This document shows positions 1-9,098 of a DNA stretch of 64,000 nucleotides, piece by piece (position 1 is the stretch's first letter; every line of letters starts with the position of its first letter). This DNA is from Polaribacter aquimarinus. Lineage in GTDB: Bacteria; Bacteroidota; Bacteroidia; Flavobacteriales; Flavobacteriaceae. Location: assembly GCF_003129485.1 (NCBI RefSeq), contig NZ_QFFG01000005.1, positions 186,001-250,000 on the forward strand, read 5' to 3'. Made by a program: the position numbers and the translations under genes. Below the pieces are notes generated by a model that saw only the letters and a program-made list of their open reading frames with translations, ran no database searches and had not been told where the DNA came from.

Positions 1-199
1 ATTTACTATATAAAACTGTATCACCAACTTTAACGGTTAAAGGTTCATCTTTTTTACCATTTCCAACGGCTACAACAGTTCCTTTTTGTGGTTTTTCTTT
101 TGCGTTGTCTGGAATTATTATTCCAGAAGCTGTTTTAGTTTCTGCTGGAGCAGGTTCTACAAGAACTCTGTCTGCTAAAGGTTTAATGTTTACACTCAT
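1..199 (-). CDS. groES: Co-chaperonin GroES, partial (N-terminal 66 residues)
   Basis: This is the lid subunit of the GroEL/GroES folding chamber in the cytoplasm. The reverse-strand translation starts [20 protein letters not shown] and continues through [20 protein letters not shown], the classic GroES beta-barrel start and mobile loop. The gene begins at an ATG whose complement ends at 199 and runs off the left edge, so about a third is missing. groEL is expected just outside. A long leader with a small inverted repeat separates it from the secG terminator, so it probably has its own promoter. Confidence 0.95.
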   Translation of the reverse strand, partial: MSVNIKPLADRVLVEPAPAETKTASGIIIPDNAKEKPQKGTVVAVGNGKKDEPLTVKVGDTVLYSK

Positions 200-246
200 T
201 TTTATATAAATTTTTGATTTAATAAATTAATTTTTACGTGTACAAT

Positions 247-282
247 TTGTCAGAAATTATGCCATTGCTTAAAAACTGACAA
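247..282. promoter_or_regulatory. Inverted repeat upstream of groES
   Basis: TTGTCAG at 247-253 is repeated in inverted form as CTGACAA at 276-282, with a 22-base spacer. The element lies 48 to 83 bases upstream of the groES start. It could be an operator or part of a heat-shock promoter. The family of any regulator cannot be told from the sequence. Confidence 0.35.
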
Positions 283-322
283 TTTTTCTTGGAATGATTT
301 TATCTTTAAATTTTGCGAATAA

Positions 323-357
323 AAAAATGCCAACGTGTCATTTTCGTTGGCATTTTT
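323..357 (-). terminator. Intrinsic terminator downstream of secG
   Basis: A 13-bp perfect stem (323-335 with 345-357) and a 9-base loop are flanked by A and T runs. It lies 20 bases beyond the secG stop codon and separates the miaB-secG block from groES. The A/T symmetry would let it work in either direction. Confidence 0.85.
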
Positions 358-377
358 TATGTTTTTAGATGCTAAAT

Positions 378-710
378 TTAGATACTGTCTTTCGTATTTG
401 AAGGAGTTGTATTTTCTATTGGAGTTGTAGTTTCAACTCCATCTAACGTATTGTCTAATTTAAAGTTGCTGTCTCCTTCTCTAGGGATAGCAAAGTTTGC
501 TAACAAAATTAATGCAAACATTGCAATCGCTAAAGTCCAAGTGGTTCTATCTAAAAAGTTATTTGTGTTTTGCACGCCACCTAAAGATTGAGCTCCACCA
601 CCACCAAAAGAAGAAGATAAACCCCCACCTTTAGGATTTTGAACCATAACAATTAAGATTAATGCGATTGCAACAATCAAAATTAGGATTAAAAATGCTG
701 TATAACTCAT
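378..710 (-). CDS. secG: Preprotein translocase subunit SecG
   Basis: SecG is the small accessory subunit of the SecYEG channel in the inner membrane. The 110-residue protein has a first membrane helix (about residues 3-25), a glycine/serine-rich cytoplasmic linker (GGGLSSSFGGGG), a second helix (about 57-76) and a threonine-rich acidic tail. NPKGGGLSSSFGGG is the family signature. Its start overlaps the end of the upstream TPR-like gene by 4 bases (ATGA type), so the two are translationally coupled. A terminator follows immediately. Confidence 0.93.
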   Translation of the reverse strand: MSYTAFLILILIVAIALILIVMVQNPKGGGLSSSFGGGGAQSLGGVQNTNNFLDRTTWTLAIAMFALILLANFAIPREGDSNFKLDNTLDGVETTTPIENTTPSNTKDSI

Positions 711-1435
711 AATTTATTTTTTTGTAAAATTTGTACTCTTTTAATTTGGTCTGCAAAGAAACCACTTTTTTCTGGATATTTCAAACTTAAAATTCGATAA
801 GCTTGTATTGCGTTTTCATACTTTTTTTGCTCTAGATAAACTTTAGCTAAAGTTTCTGTCATTAAAGCTTCATCTTGCTTGTTTTTTGAAACTGGTACAA
901 CAATATTTTTATCTTTAGGTAAAGGTTCTATCTTAGGATTTTTTTCAATGAATTTATCAATTAATTCTTCTTTCTTTGGAAGTAAATCAGTTGGTTTTCT
1001 TTTTTCTCTAAGAATAGGTTTTTTTCTAGATAATTGTAACCATTCACCAAAAGAATGACTTTCTGTAGAAGTAAAAGAAATTGGTCTTCCAATATTTAAT
1101 TCTTCCTTAATTTCAGTGATTGTTTCTTTAAAAGATGTTGTTTTTTCTTCTGATATTTTATCGTTAATTTGTTGATGAATATCTTCTTTTTGAAGATTAA
1201 AATTATTTGAAGTTATAAAATTAAATAAAACGGTTCTGTCTGTTGTATAGGCTGCTGTTGTTTTTAATTCGTTATTGTATTTAAAACTATCTTGGTTTTT
1301 TAAACCTTTTAAATACAAAGCTCTTGCTGCTTGGAAATAGGGGTGTTTCTCGACAATAGATTTTAATTCAACAGTTTCTAACTGCTGAATGTTTTTTTTC
1401 TTTTCTAATATTTCTATGAATGTGTTTTCTTTCAA
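707..1435 (-). CDS. TPR-like protein of unknown function
   Basis: A 242-residue cytoplasmic protein without signal peptide or membrane segment. The N-terminal half is helical and the middle (about 95-190) is charged and probably disordered. The last 50 residues contain one tetratricopeptide-like helix pair (ETLAKVYLEQKKYENAIQAY). It sits between lptE and secG, overlapping secG by 4 bases. A similar small protein is, from memory, often found at this place in Flavobacteriaceae. A role in envelope biogenesis is only inferred from its neighbours. Confidence 0.8.
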   Translation of the reverse strand: MKENTFIEILEKKKNIQQLETVELKSIVEKHPYFQAARALYLKGLKNQDSFKYNNELKTTAAYTTDRTVLFNFITSNNFNLQKEDIHQQINDKISEEKTTSFKETITEIKEELNIGRPISFTSTESHSFGEWLQLSRKKPILREKRKPTDLLPKKEELIDKFIEKNPKIEPLPKDKNIVVPVSKNKQDEALMTETLAKVYLEQKKYENAIQAYRILSLKYPEKSGFFADQIKRVQILQKNKL

Positions 1436-1439
1436 TTTC

Positions 1440-1460
1440 TTCTAACTTCTAACTTCTAAC
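1440..1460. repeat. Three tandem copies of a 7-bp unit
   Basis: TTCTAAC occurs three times without interruption (1440-1446, 1447-1453, 1454-1460) in the gap between lptE and the TPR-like gene. It is too short for a regulatory claim, but slippage here would change only spacing, not coding frames. Confidence 0.8.
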
Positions 1461-1464
1461 CAAT

Positions 1465-1971
1465 TTACCATTTTGCTACTGAAGCATTAAAAATATCTTG
1501 TGTAATTCTTTCTAAAATTTCTTCTAAAGCCGTTTCTAAAACACCTCCTGTTAGTTGTGCTGTAGCATCGACATCAGAATAAAAAGAGAATTGTTTTTCA
1601 AAATCGTCTTTTTCATTTAACTTATTTACAAAACGAACATTTACTGTAACTGTTAATCTATTCTGGGCTGCAGTTTGATTAGCAGAAGCACTCATTGGGT
1701 TTATTCTATAATCGGTTATTTCGCCGCTAAAATACAAATCACCATTAGAGTTTACTAAAGTTAAATTGGTTTGACGTGTAAATAAATCTTGTAGATTTTG
1801 TGTAAAAGTTTGACTTAAAGTGGGTTCTACTAGAGGTGCTTGATTTGGAAAAAAATCAATTTGAATGGTTTTTGCGGCACCTGTATTTCCTCCGGTAAAA
1901 GAGTAGGCTCCGCAACCAACTAAGAATAATGTGCTAATAGAAAATAAAATTATAAAAGTTATTTTTTTCAT
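1465..1971 (-). CDS. lptE: LptE-like LPS-assembly lipoprotein
   Basis: LptE plugs the LptD barrel that inserts lipopolysaccharide into the outer membrane. The 168-residue protein has a lipoprotein signal peptide ending in a lipobox (LFLVGCGAYSF). The text after the cysteine (GAYSFTGG) is typical of Bacteroidota LptE. The start is the ATG at 1971; an in-frame TTG one codon earlier is less likely. The gap to the sigma-54 activator stop is 4 bases, so the two are almost certainly cotranscribed. Confidence 0.85.
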   Translation of the reverse strand: MKKITFIILFSISTLFLVGCGAYSFTGGNTGAAKTIQIDFFPNQAPLVEPTLSQTFTQNLQDLFTRQTNLTLVNSNGDLYFSGEITDYRINPMSASANQTAAQNRLTVTVNVRFVNKLNEKDDFEKQFSFYSDVDATAQLTGGVLETALEEILERITQDIFNASVAKW

Positions 1972-1975
1972 CAAT

Positions 1976-3199
1976 TTACAAATCGTATTGTTTAATTTTT
2001 CTATACAAAGTTCTCTCAGAAATTCCTAACTCTTTAGCGGCTAACTTACGTTTATTGTTGTTTTTTTCTAAAGACTTTTTAATCATTTCTATTTCTTTGT
2101 CTTGTAAAGATAAAGATTCATCTTCCTCTATAGTCTCAATAAAATCATAATCTTTTTCTGCTGAGGTTTCTTGAGGTATATTTAAAACTTCAACATTTGT
2201 ATTCTGAGTTTCTTGATTTCTGTAGATTTTCTCAATCAATTGGTGATGTTCTTCTTGCACTTCTTCTACATTACCAGTCTTCATTAAATCTAAAGTTAGT
2301 TTCTTTAAATCGTTGATGTCATTACGCATATCAAACAGAATCTTGTACATGATATCACGTTCTGTAGAAAAATCATTTTCTTTTTTACCACCAACTATTG
2401 CTGGTAGATTTCCATTATTATTTGGAAGGTATTGTTGTAATTTTGAAGCAGAAACTGTTCGGTTTTCTTCAATTACAGAAATTTGTTCAGCCAAGTTTTT
2501 TAACTGACGAATGTTTCCTGGGAAGCGATAATTTAGTAATACATTTACTGCATTTTCATCCAATCGAATAGAAGGCATTCTGTATTTCTGAGCAAAATCT
2601 GATGCAAATTTTCTAAACAACAAATGTATGTCTTCATTACGTTCTCTTAATGCAGGTAAATGAATTTCTACGGTGCTTAATCTGTAATACAAATCTTCTC
2701 TGAATTTTTCTTTTTCAATCGCAGATTGCATATTCACGTTAGTGGCAGCAACAATTCTAACATTTGTTTTTAATACTTTTGATGAACCTACTTTTATGAA
2801 TTCACCATTTTCTAAAACACGTAGTAAACGCACTTGAGTGGTTAGTGGTAATTCTCCAACTTCATCTAAAAAAATGGTTCCACCATCAGCTACTTCAAAA
2901 TATCCTTTTCTGTCTTGTGTTGCGCCTGTAAAAGCTCCTTTTTCGTGACCAAACAATTCACTGTCAATAGTCCCTTCAGGAATCGCACCACAGTTTACTG
3001 CAATATATTTTGCATGTTTTCTGTGAGATAAAGAATGTATAATTTTTGGAATATTTTCTTTACCAACACCACTTTCTCCAGTAACCAAAACAGAAATATC
3101 AGTAGGAGCAACTCTTACTGCTTTTTCTAAAGCACGATTTAGGTGAATATCGTTACCGATAATTCCAAAACGTTGTTTTAAAGCTTGTAAATTTTCCAT
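1976..3199 (-). CDS. Sigma-54-dependent transcriptional activator, Fis-type, no sensor domain
   Basis: An enhancer-binding protein that would use ATP hydrolysis to open RNA polymerase-sigma-54 complexes. Visible are Walker A (GESGVGKE), the sigma-54 contact loop GAFTGA, Walker B (GGTIFLDEVGELP) and a C-terminal Fis-type helix-turn-helix ending in LGISERTLYRKIKQ. The AAA+ domain starts almost at residue 10, so there is no receiver, GAF or PAS domain. An acidic linker of about 120 residues separates AAA+ from the DNA-binding helix. I chose the ATG at 3199 (407 residues); an in-frame start 11 codons upstream is possible. Context suggests envelope control, but its targets are unknown. Confidence 0.92.
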   Translation of the reverse strand: MENLQALKQRFGIIGNDIHLNRALEKAVRVAPTDISVLVTGESGVGKENIPKIIHSLSHRKHAKYIAVNCGAIPEGTIDSELFGHEKGAFTGATQDRKGYFEVADGGTIFLDEVGELPLTTQVRLLRVLENGEFIKVGSSKVLKTNVRIVAATNVNMQSAIEKEKFREDLYYRLSTVEIHLPALRERNEDIHLLFRKFASDFAQKYRMPSIRLDENAVNVLLNYRFPGNIRQLKNLAEQISVIEENRTVSASKLQQYLPNNNGNLPAIVGGKKENDFSTERDIMYKILFDMRNDINDLKKLTLDLMKTGNVEEVQEEHHQLIEKIYRNQETQNTNVEVLNIPQETSAEKDYDFIETIEEDESLSLQDKEIEMIKKSLEKNNNKRKLAAKELGISERTLYRKIKQYDL

Positions 3200-3292
3200 T
3201 TTTCTTTTAGTTTCATAGTCACAAAGATTCAAAGTTTCAAATTAAGTACCCATACTTATCATTGAGGCTTTGACCCTTTGCAACTTCGTTGC

Positions 3293-3634
3293 TTATTTCT
3301 CTATATATTCAGAAACGCCTTTTTCTTTGTTTCCATTTAGCCATTGCCAATTCAATTTTAAAAGCATTTTATTTTCTTTTGTGTAACTGATTTTTGCAAT
3401 TGCTGTTCCAGCTTTTAATTCGTTTTCTGATGTAACACATTGATACAGCATATGTAAAATGTCATTATCAAGTGTTGCAATTATTTTTCCGTATTTTATA
3501 GTTCCTCCAGAATAATCAGCAGTCACTACGTTTTCTTTTTGTTGATATTTAAAAACGGTGTCAGCGTTTACTTTTCCACTTTCAGAATTTTCTACTAAAT
3601 AAAAAGTCTTATTATGAAAATTAAATGCACTCAT
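3293..3634 (-). CDS. Small beta-rich protein of unknown function
   Basis: A 113-residue protein with alternating short strands and no signal peptide or helix bundle. The pattern (FKYQQKENVVTADYSGGTIK) resembles small lipocalin-like folds that some databases list under the misleading name n-acetylglutamate synthase. It begins 2 bases after the miaB stop codon, so it is cotranscribed with miaB. No catalytic motif can be seen. Confidence 0.75.
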   Translation of the reverse strand: MSAFNFHNKTFYLVENSESGKVNADTVFKYQQKENVVTADYSGGTIKYGKIIATLDNDILHMLYQCVTSENELKAGTAIAKISYTKENKMLLKLNWQWLNGNKEKGVSEYIEK

Positions 3635-3636
3635 TT

Positions 3637-5094
3637 TTAATTATTATCAGAATACCCAACAGCTTTACCAATTAAGGTAGCAGATGTACAATCTTCAATC
3701 TTAACATTCACAAAATCACCTAATTGATAATGTTCTTTAGGAAAAACTATTACAGTGTTTTGTGTATTTCTTCCTTTCCACTGATTTGGGTCTTTCTTAG
3801 AAGTTCCTTCAATCAAAACTTCCTCGGTATTTCCTAAATGTTGTTTAGTTCTATATAAAGCGTGTTTTTGTTGTAAATCGATCACTTCTGTTAAACGACG
3901 TTTTTTTACATCATTTGGAACATCATCATCCATTTTTTTTCCTGCTAAAGTTCCAGGTCTTTCAGAATAAGCAAACATAAAACCAAAATCATATTTAACG
4001 TATTCCATCAAATCTAAAGTATCTTGATGATCTCGCTCAGTTTCTCCACAAAAACCAACAATCATATCTTGTGATAAAGCCATTTCCGGAATTATCTTGT
4101 AGATATTATCTACTAACTCCATATACTCTTCACGTGTATGTTGTCTATTCATTGCTTTTAACATGGCATTACTTCCACTTTGCACAGGTAAGTGAATGTA
4201 TTTGCAAATGTTTTTATGTTTTGCCATGGTATGAATCACGTCTAAACTCATATCTTGAGGATTAGAAGTTGAAAAGCGAAAACGTGTTTTTGGGAATTGA
4301 GTTGCACACATATCTAACAATTGTGCAAAATCAACTGCTGTAGCTTGCGCCATTTCTGAAGCTTTGTTGAAATCCTTTTTCAAGCCTCCTCCATACCATA
4401 AAAAACTATCTACATTTTGTCCAAGTAGTGTAATTTCTTTGAAGTTTTGATCAACCATTGATTGAATTTCGGCTAAAATACTTTTTGGATCACGACTTCT
4501 TTCTCGTCCACGTGTAAAAGGAACCACGCAAAACGTACACATATTATCACAACCTCTAGTAATCGATACAAATGCAGAGACTCCGTTAGAATTTAAACGA
4601 ACAGGAGCAATGTCTCCATACGTTTCTTCTTTAGATAAAATGACGTTTACAGCATCTCTACCTTCGTTTACTTCTTCTAATAAATTTGGTAAATCTTTAT
4701 AGGCATCAGGTCCAACAACTAAATCAACAATTTTTTCTTCTTCTAAAAACTTTTCCTTCAATCGTTCTGCCATACATCCTAAAACGCCAACCTTCATTTT
4801 CTTGTTAGACTCTCGTTTTACACGATTGTATTTTTGCAATCTTTTACGAACGGTTGTTTCTGCTTTTTCACGAATAGAACAAGTATTTACCAAAACCAAA
4901 TCAGCTTCTTCTAAAACTTGAGTTGTATTGTAACCTTGTTTATCTAAAATTGCAGCAACAATTTCACTATCATTCATATTCATTTGACAGCCATAGCTTT
5001 CAATGAATAATTTCTTTGAGTTTTCTTTTTTATTTTCGGTTACAAGCGCCTTTCCTTGTATTTTTTCGTCGATAATTTTTTCTACGTGTTCCAT
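3637..5094 (-). CDS. miaB: tRNA-2-methylthio-N6-dimethylallyladenosine synthase MiaB
   Basis: MiaB is a radical-SAM enzyme that adds a methylthio group to i6A37 next to the anticodon. The 485-residue protein has the N-terminal MTTase domain (SYGCQMNMNDSE), the radical-SAM cluster motif (RGCDNMCTFCVVPFTRGRE) and a C-terminal TRAM-like domain. The extra N-terminal 25 residues are charged. It is the first gene of the leftward block and has a TANNTTTG promoter box upstream. The neighbouring topA diverges from it. Confidence 0.96.
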   Translation of the reverse strand: MEHVEKIIDEKIQGKALVTENKKENSKKLFIESYGCQMNMNDSEIVAAILDKQGYNTTQVLEEADLVLVNTCSIREKAETTVRKRLQKYNRVKRESNKKMKVGVLGCMAERLKEKFLEEEKIVDLVVGPDAYKDLPNLLEEVNEGRDAVNVILSKEETYGDIAPVRLNSNGVSAFVSITRGCDNMCTFCVVPFTRGRERSRDPKSILAEIQSMVDQNFKEITLLGQNVDSFLWYGGGLKKDFNKASEMAQATAVDFAQLLDMCATQFPKTRFRFSTSNPQDMSLDVIHTMAKHKNICKYIHLPVQSGSNAMLKAMNRQHTREEYMELVDNIYKIIPEMALSQDMIVGFCGETERDHQDTLDLMEYVKYDFGFMFAYSERPGTLAGKKMDDDVPNDVKKRRLTEVIDLQQKHALYRTKQHLGNTEEVLIEGTSKKDPNQWKGRNTQNTVIVFPKEHYQLGDFVNVKIEDCTSATLIGKAVGYSDNN

Positions 5095-5120
5095 CTTTCA
5101 ATTTATCATTTGAAGGTGAG

Positions 5121-5128
5121 CAAAGATA
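5121..5128 (-). promoter_or_regulatory. Bacteroidota-type -7 box for miaB
   Basis: The reverse strand reads TATCTTTG, an exact match to TANNTTTG, 27 bases before the miaB start. A TTG (-33 element) lies 23 bases further upstream, a little more than the usual spacing. Confidence 0.6.
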
Positions 5129-5236
5129 CAACCAAATTTGAATTTTTATGACAAATTGGCAGAAAATATAATGTTGTAATTCTGTTAATTATTCATTGAA
5201 AATTCAAGAAAAAATTTTTTTTCACAAAAAACTGAC

Positions 5237-5244
5237 TACTTTTG
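5237..5244 (+). promoter_or_regulatory. Bacteroidota-type -7 box for topA
   Basis: TACTTTTG matches TANNTTTG, 51 bases before the topA start. No clear TTG lies at the -33 distance; an A/T-rich tract is there instead. Confidence 0.6.
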
Positions 5245-5295
5245 CAAACCAAAATAGTGCATTTTTAAAGCGTTTTAGCGACAAAAGAAAGATAA

Positions 5296-7794
5296 ATGGC
5301 AAAGAATTTAGTAATAGTTGAGTCACCTGCAAAAGCAAAAACTATCGAAAAATTTCTTGGAAAAGATTTTCAAGTAGAATCGAGTTATGGACATATTGCA
5401 GACTTACCATCCAAAGAATTAGGAATAGATGTAGATGGAGATTTTAGTCCAAAATACATTATTTCTGATGATAAAAAACCCGTCGTTAAAAAATTAAAAA
5501 CCTTAGCTAAGAAAGCAGAAACGGTTTGGTTAGCAAGTGATGAGGATCGTGAAGGAGAAGCTATTGCGTGGCATTTAAAAGAGCAGTTAGATTTAAAAGA
5601 CGAAAACACAAAACGTATTGTTTTTCACGAAATTACTAAGAAAGCTATATTGAAAGCAGTTGAAAATCCTAGAGATATCGACTATAATATGGTAAATGCA
5701 CAACAAGCTCGTAGAGTTTTAGATAGATTAGTAGGTTATGAGCTTTCACCTGTTTTATGGCGTAAAGTTAAAGGAGGTTTATCTGCAGGAAGGGTTCAAT
5801 CTGTGGCTGTAAGATTAATTGTTGAAAGAGAAAGAAGTATTCAAGAATTTAAAACAGAAACACATTATAAAGTAGTTGCAGAATTTCTGAACAATGAAGG
5901 AAAGAAATTTAAAGCTACAATTCCAAAGAATTTCGATTCTAAAACAGCAGCAGAAGATTTTTTAAAATCTTGTGCAAATGCTGATTTTTCTATTGCAGAT
6001 TTAACAAAAAAACCAGCAAAAAAATCACCAGCAGCACCATTTACAACATCAACTTTACAACAAGAAGCATCTCGTAAATTGGGTTATCCAGTGGGTAAAA
6101 CAATGCAAGTTGCTCAACGTTTATATGAAGCGGGTTTGATTACCTATATGAGAACAGATAGTGTAAATTTATCTGTGGATGCTAGAAATGAAGCAGAAGA
6201 AGAAATTGTAAATTATTATGGTGCTGAATATAGTAAACAACGTGTTTTTAAGTCGAAAGCAAAAGGAGCTCAAGAAGCGCATGAAGCTATTCGTCCTACA
6301 AATATGAAAATGCATTCTATTGATACAGAATATGATAAAAATAGATTGTACGATTTAATTTGGAAAAGAACCTTAGCATCGCAAATGAGTGATGCGCAAT
6401 TAGAAAGAACTAACGTAAAGATTGAAAACTCTAAAAATGATAAAATCTTTACTGCGAATGGAGAAATGATAAAGTTTGACGGGTTCTTAAAAGTATATTT
6501 AGAAGGAACAGATAACGAAGATGAAGAGCAAGCAGGTATGTTGCCTAACTTAAAGATTGCGGATGAATTATCTTACAGTTTTATAAATGCAACACAACGT
6601 TTTACAAGTCCACCTTACCGCTTTACAGAAGCTTCTTTGGTAAAACAATTAGAAGAATTAGGTATTGGTAGGCCGTCTACATACGCACCAACAATTTCTA
6701 CAGTTCAAAGAAGGGGATATATAGAAAAAGGGCAAGATGAGGGTAAAGAAAGAAATTACGAGCAGTTAATTTTAACTGATGGAGCTATAAAAAGTGAGTC
6801 TTTAACAGAAAAAACGGGTTCGAATAAAAATAAGTTAGTTCCTACTGATATTGGGAATATTGTAAATGATTTTCTGGTTGCTAATTTTTCTAATATTTTG
6901 GATTTTGGTTTTACTGCCAAAGTAGAAAATTCTTTTGATGATATTTCTGAAGGTGATGAAAATTGGATAGAAATGATAAAAGATTTCTATACAAAGTTTC
7001 ACGACAATGTTGAGGATGTAAAAGAAAATGCAGAAAGAGAGAGTGGAGAAAGAATTTTAGGAAAACATCCAGTTTCTGGTAAAACAGTTTTAGTACGTCT
7101 AGGTAAATTTGGTCCTATTGCTCAAATTGGTGCACCAGAAGACCAAGAAAAGCAGTTTGCGAGCTTAAATAAAGATCAGCATTTAGGAACAATTTCGCTT
7201 GAAGATGCTTTAAAGTTATTTCTGTTGCCAAAAACCTTAGGCACTTATGAAGGCGAAGAGGTTGTTGTAGCTAATGGACGTTTTGGACCTTATATTCGCT
7301 TTGGAAAAATGTTTGTCTCTTTAGATAGAGGAGAAAATCCAATGGAGGTTGATTTAGAAAGAGCGCAAGAACTAATTGTAGCAAAACAAAAAGCAGATGC
7401 TCCTATTTATCATTATGAAGAATTGCCTGTACAAAAAGGAGTTGGGCGTTTTGGCTCTTTCTTAAAATGGAATGGAATGTTTATTAACGTAAACAAAAAA
7501 TACGATTTTGATAATCTTTCAGATAATGATATTGTTACTTTAATTGAAGAAAAGAAACAGAAAGAAATTGATAAAGTAATCCATAATTGGGAAGACGTTG
7601 GTATTAGGGTAGAAAAAGCAAGATGGGGAAGATTTAATATTTTAAAAGGAAAAATTAAGATTGAACTACCTAAGACAACCAAAATAGAAAAACTTTCTAA
7701 GGAAGAAGCAGTCAAGATGATTGAAGCAAAAACGCCTAAGAAAAAAGCAACTAAAAGAAAAACTACCAGTAAAAAAACTACCAAAAAGAGATAA
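5296..7794 (+). CDS. topA: DNA topoisomerase I (type IA)
   Basis: This enzyme relaxes negative supercoils by transient cleavage of one strand. The Toprim domain opens the protein (LVIVESPAKAKTIEKFLG), and the catalytic tyrosine is Tyr284 in GLITYMRTDS. After about residue 590 there are repeated topo C-terminal modules (such as GRFGPYIRFGKMFVSL) instead of zinc ribbons. The tail is a lysine-rich run (about 805-832) that probably binds DNA. At 832 residues it has the usual length for Bacteroidota TopA. Confidence 0.97.
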   Translation: MAKNLVIVESPAKAKTIEKFLGKDFQVESSYGHIADLPSKELGIDVDGDFSPKYIISDDKKPVVKKLKTLAKKAETVWLASDEDREGEAIAWHLKEQLDLKDENTKRIVFHEITKKAILKAVENPRDIDYNMVNAQQARRVLDRLVGYELSPVLWRKVKGGLSAGRVQSVAVRLIVERERSIQEFKTETHYKVVAEFLNNEGKKFKATIPKNFDSKTAAEDFLKSCANADFSIADLTKKPAKKSPAAPFTTSTLQQEASRKLGYPVGKTMQVAQRLYEAGLITYMRTDSVNLSVDARNEAEEEIVNYYGAEYSKQRVFKSKAKGAQEAHEAIRPTNMKMHSIDTEYDKNRLYDLIWKRTLASQMSDAQLERTNVKIENSKNDKIFTANGEMIKFDGFLKVYLEGTDNEDEEQAGMLPNLKIADELSYSFINATQRFTSPPYRFTEASLVKQLEELGIGRPSTYAPTISTVQRRGYIEKGQDEGKERNYEQLILTDGAIKSESLTEKTGSNKNKLVPTDIGNIVNDFLVANFSNILDFGFTAKVENSFDDISEGDENWIEMIKDFYTKFHDNVEDVKENAERESGERILGKHPVSGKTVLVRLGKFGPIAQIGAPEDQEKQFASLNKDQHLGTISLEDALKLFLLPKTLGTYEGEEVVVANGRFGPYIRFGKMFVSLDRGENPMEVDLERAQELIVAKQKADAPIYHYEELPVQKGVGRFGSFLKWNGMFINVNKKYDFDNLSDNDIVTLIEEKKQKEIDKVIHNWEDVGIRVEKARWGRFNILKGKIKIELPKTTKIEKLSKEEAVKMIEAKTPKKKATKRKTTSKKTTKKR

Positions 7795-7831
7795 GTATTT
7801 CTTATATTGCATTCGTTTTTAAAAAAAATTG

Positions 7832-8995
7832 ATGAACCAAGATTTTTTAACCCCTATAAAAGATTCGGTTGTAGCACATTTAGTGTTGCAGTCTTCTTTA
7901 TGCTTTGGTGAAAAAATTAGGTTTTACTCTTCACAAGATGGTTTTCCAGATTTAGAAAATGTGAAAATTGCTATTTTCGGTGTTCAAGAAGATAGAAATT
8001 CAGAAAATAATTTTGGTTGTGGAGAAAATCTGCATTTTATCAGAAGAAAATTGTATGCTTTATTTCCTGGAGACTGGCATACTGAAATTGCAGATATAGG
8101 AAATGTACTAAAGGGGAATTCGGTAACAGATACCTACTTTGCTGTATCAGAAATTATTACAGAGTTACTCAAAAAAAATATTATTCCCATAATTATAGGC
8201 GGAGGTCAAGACATAACTTATGTTAATTATAGGGCTTACGATACGTTAGAACAATCTGTTAATATCACAGCAGTAGATAGTCGTTTTGATTTAGGTAATT
8301 TGGATGATGAACTAACCTCTCAATCTTATTTGAGCAAAATTATAATGCAAGAGCCAAACAATTTATTTAATTATTGTAATGTCGGTTTCCAAACATATTT
8401 TAATGCGCAAGACGAGATAAAATTATTAGATAATTTATTTTTTGATGCGTATAGATTAGGAAACGCAAAAGAATTAGAAAATATTGAGCCGGCTTTTAGA
8501 AATGCAGATATTGTTTCCATCGATTTAGGCTCTGTTAGACAAAGTGAAGCTCCTGCTAATAACAACGCATCTCCAAATGGTTTTTATGGTGAAGAAATTT
8601 GCGCCATTTCAAGATATGCTGGTTTAAGTGATAAAGTGTCTTCTTTTGGAATTTATGAATACAATTCTAAATTAGACAATAATCACCAAACTGCCAATTT
8701 GATTGCACAAATGATTTGGTATTTTATAGAAGGTGTAAATTTTAGAGTTAAGGATTACCCTTTTTCAGGTAAAGAAAATTATCAGAGATTTACAGTTTTA
8801 CTAGAAAATGATGATCCGCTAATATTTTATAAAAGTAATAAATCTGGGAGATGGTGGATGGAGATAAATATTTTATCAGATAATAAATACAAAAGACATG
8901 CGTTAATACCATGTACATATAAAGATTACACTGACGCCACAACCAATCAAATTATACCAGAAAAGTGGTATAAAGCGATGAAGAAATTGGTGTAA
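7832..8995 (+). CDS. Arginase/formimidoylglutamase-fold protein with altered metal ligands
   Basis: A 387-residue ureohydrolase-fold protein located between topA and gldK. Aligned by eye to the family motifs, GGDHS reads GGGQD, DAHxD reads DSRFD, and SxDxD reads SIDLG. Three of the six usual manganese ligands therefore appear to be missing. Either the protein is non-catalytic or it binds metal differently. It is commonly annotated as formimidoylglutamase in flavobacteria, but no hut genes are nearby. I chose the ATG at 7832; a TTG lies one codon upstream. A role connected with gliding is inference from position only. Confidence 0.8.
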   Translation: MNQDFLTPIKDSVVAHLVLQSSLCFGEKIRFYSSQDGFPDLENVKIAIFGVQEDRNSENNFGCGENLHFIRRKLYALFPGDWHTEIADIGNVLKGNSVTDTYFAVSEIITELLKKNIIPIIIGGGQDITYVNYRAYDTLEQSVNITAVDSRFDLGNLDDELTSQSYLSKIIMQEPNNLFNYCNVGFQTYFNAQDEIKLLDNLFFDAYRLGNAKELENIEPAFRNADIVSIDLGSVRQSEAPANNNASPNGFYGEEICAISRYAGLSDKVSSFGIYEYNSKLDNNHQTANLIAQMIWYFIEGVNFRVKDYPFSGKENYQRFTVLLENDDPLIFYKSNKSGRWWMEINILSDNKYKRHALIPCTYKDYTDATTNQIIPEKWYKAMKKLV

Positions 8996-9098
8996 TTAAT
9001 TAAATATTTAAAATAGTAAGTTAAATTCAATTTGAAGATTGTTTTTTAACGAAAAAAATAATAGGTTTACGAACTTTTTAGTAAAGATATATTAGAAT

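Noticed and set aside
255..270. Sigma-54 promoter in front of groES
   Set aside because: On the reverse strand a GGCA is present, but the GC of the -12 element is missing at the right distance.
1440..1460. Tandem 7-bp repeats as a CRISPR or phase-variable coding tract
   Set aside because: Only three copies, no spacers, and the tract lies between genes, so it cannot switch a reading frame.
7413..7784. Reverse-strand open frame within the end of topA
   Set aside because: It is the antisense of the lysine-rich topA tail; the coding evidence for topA is clear.
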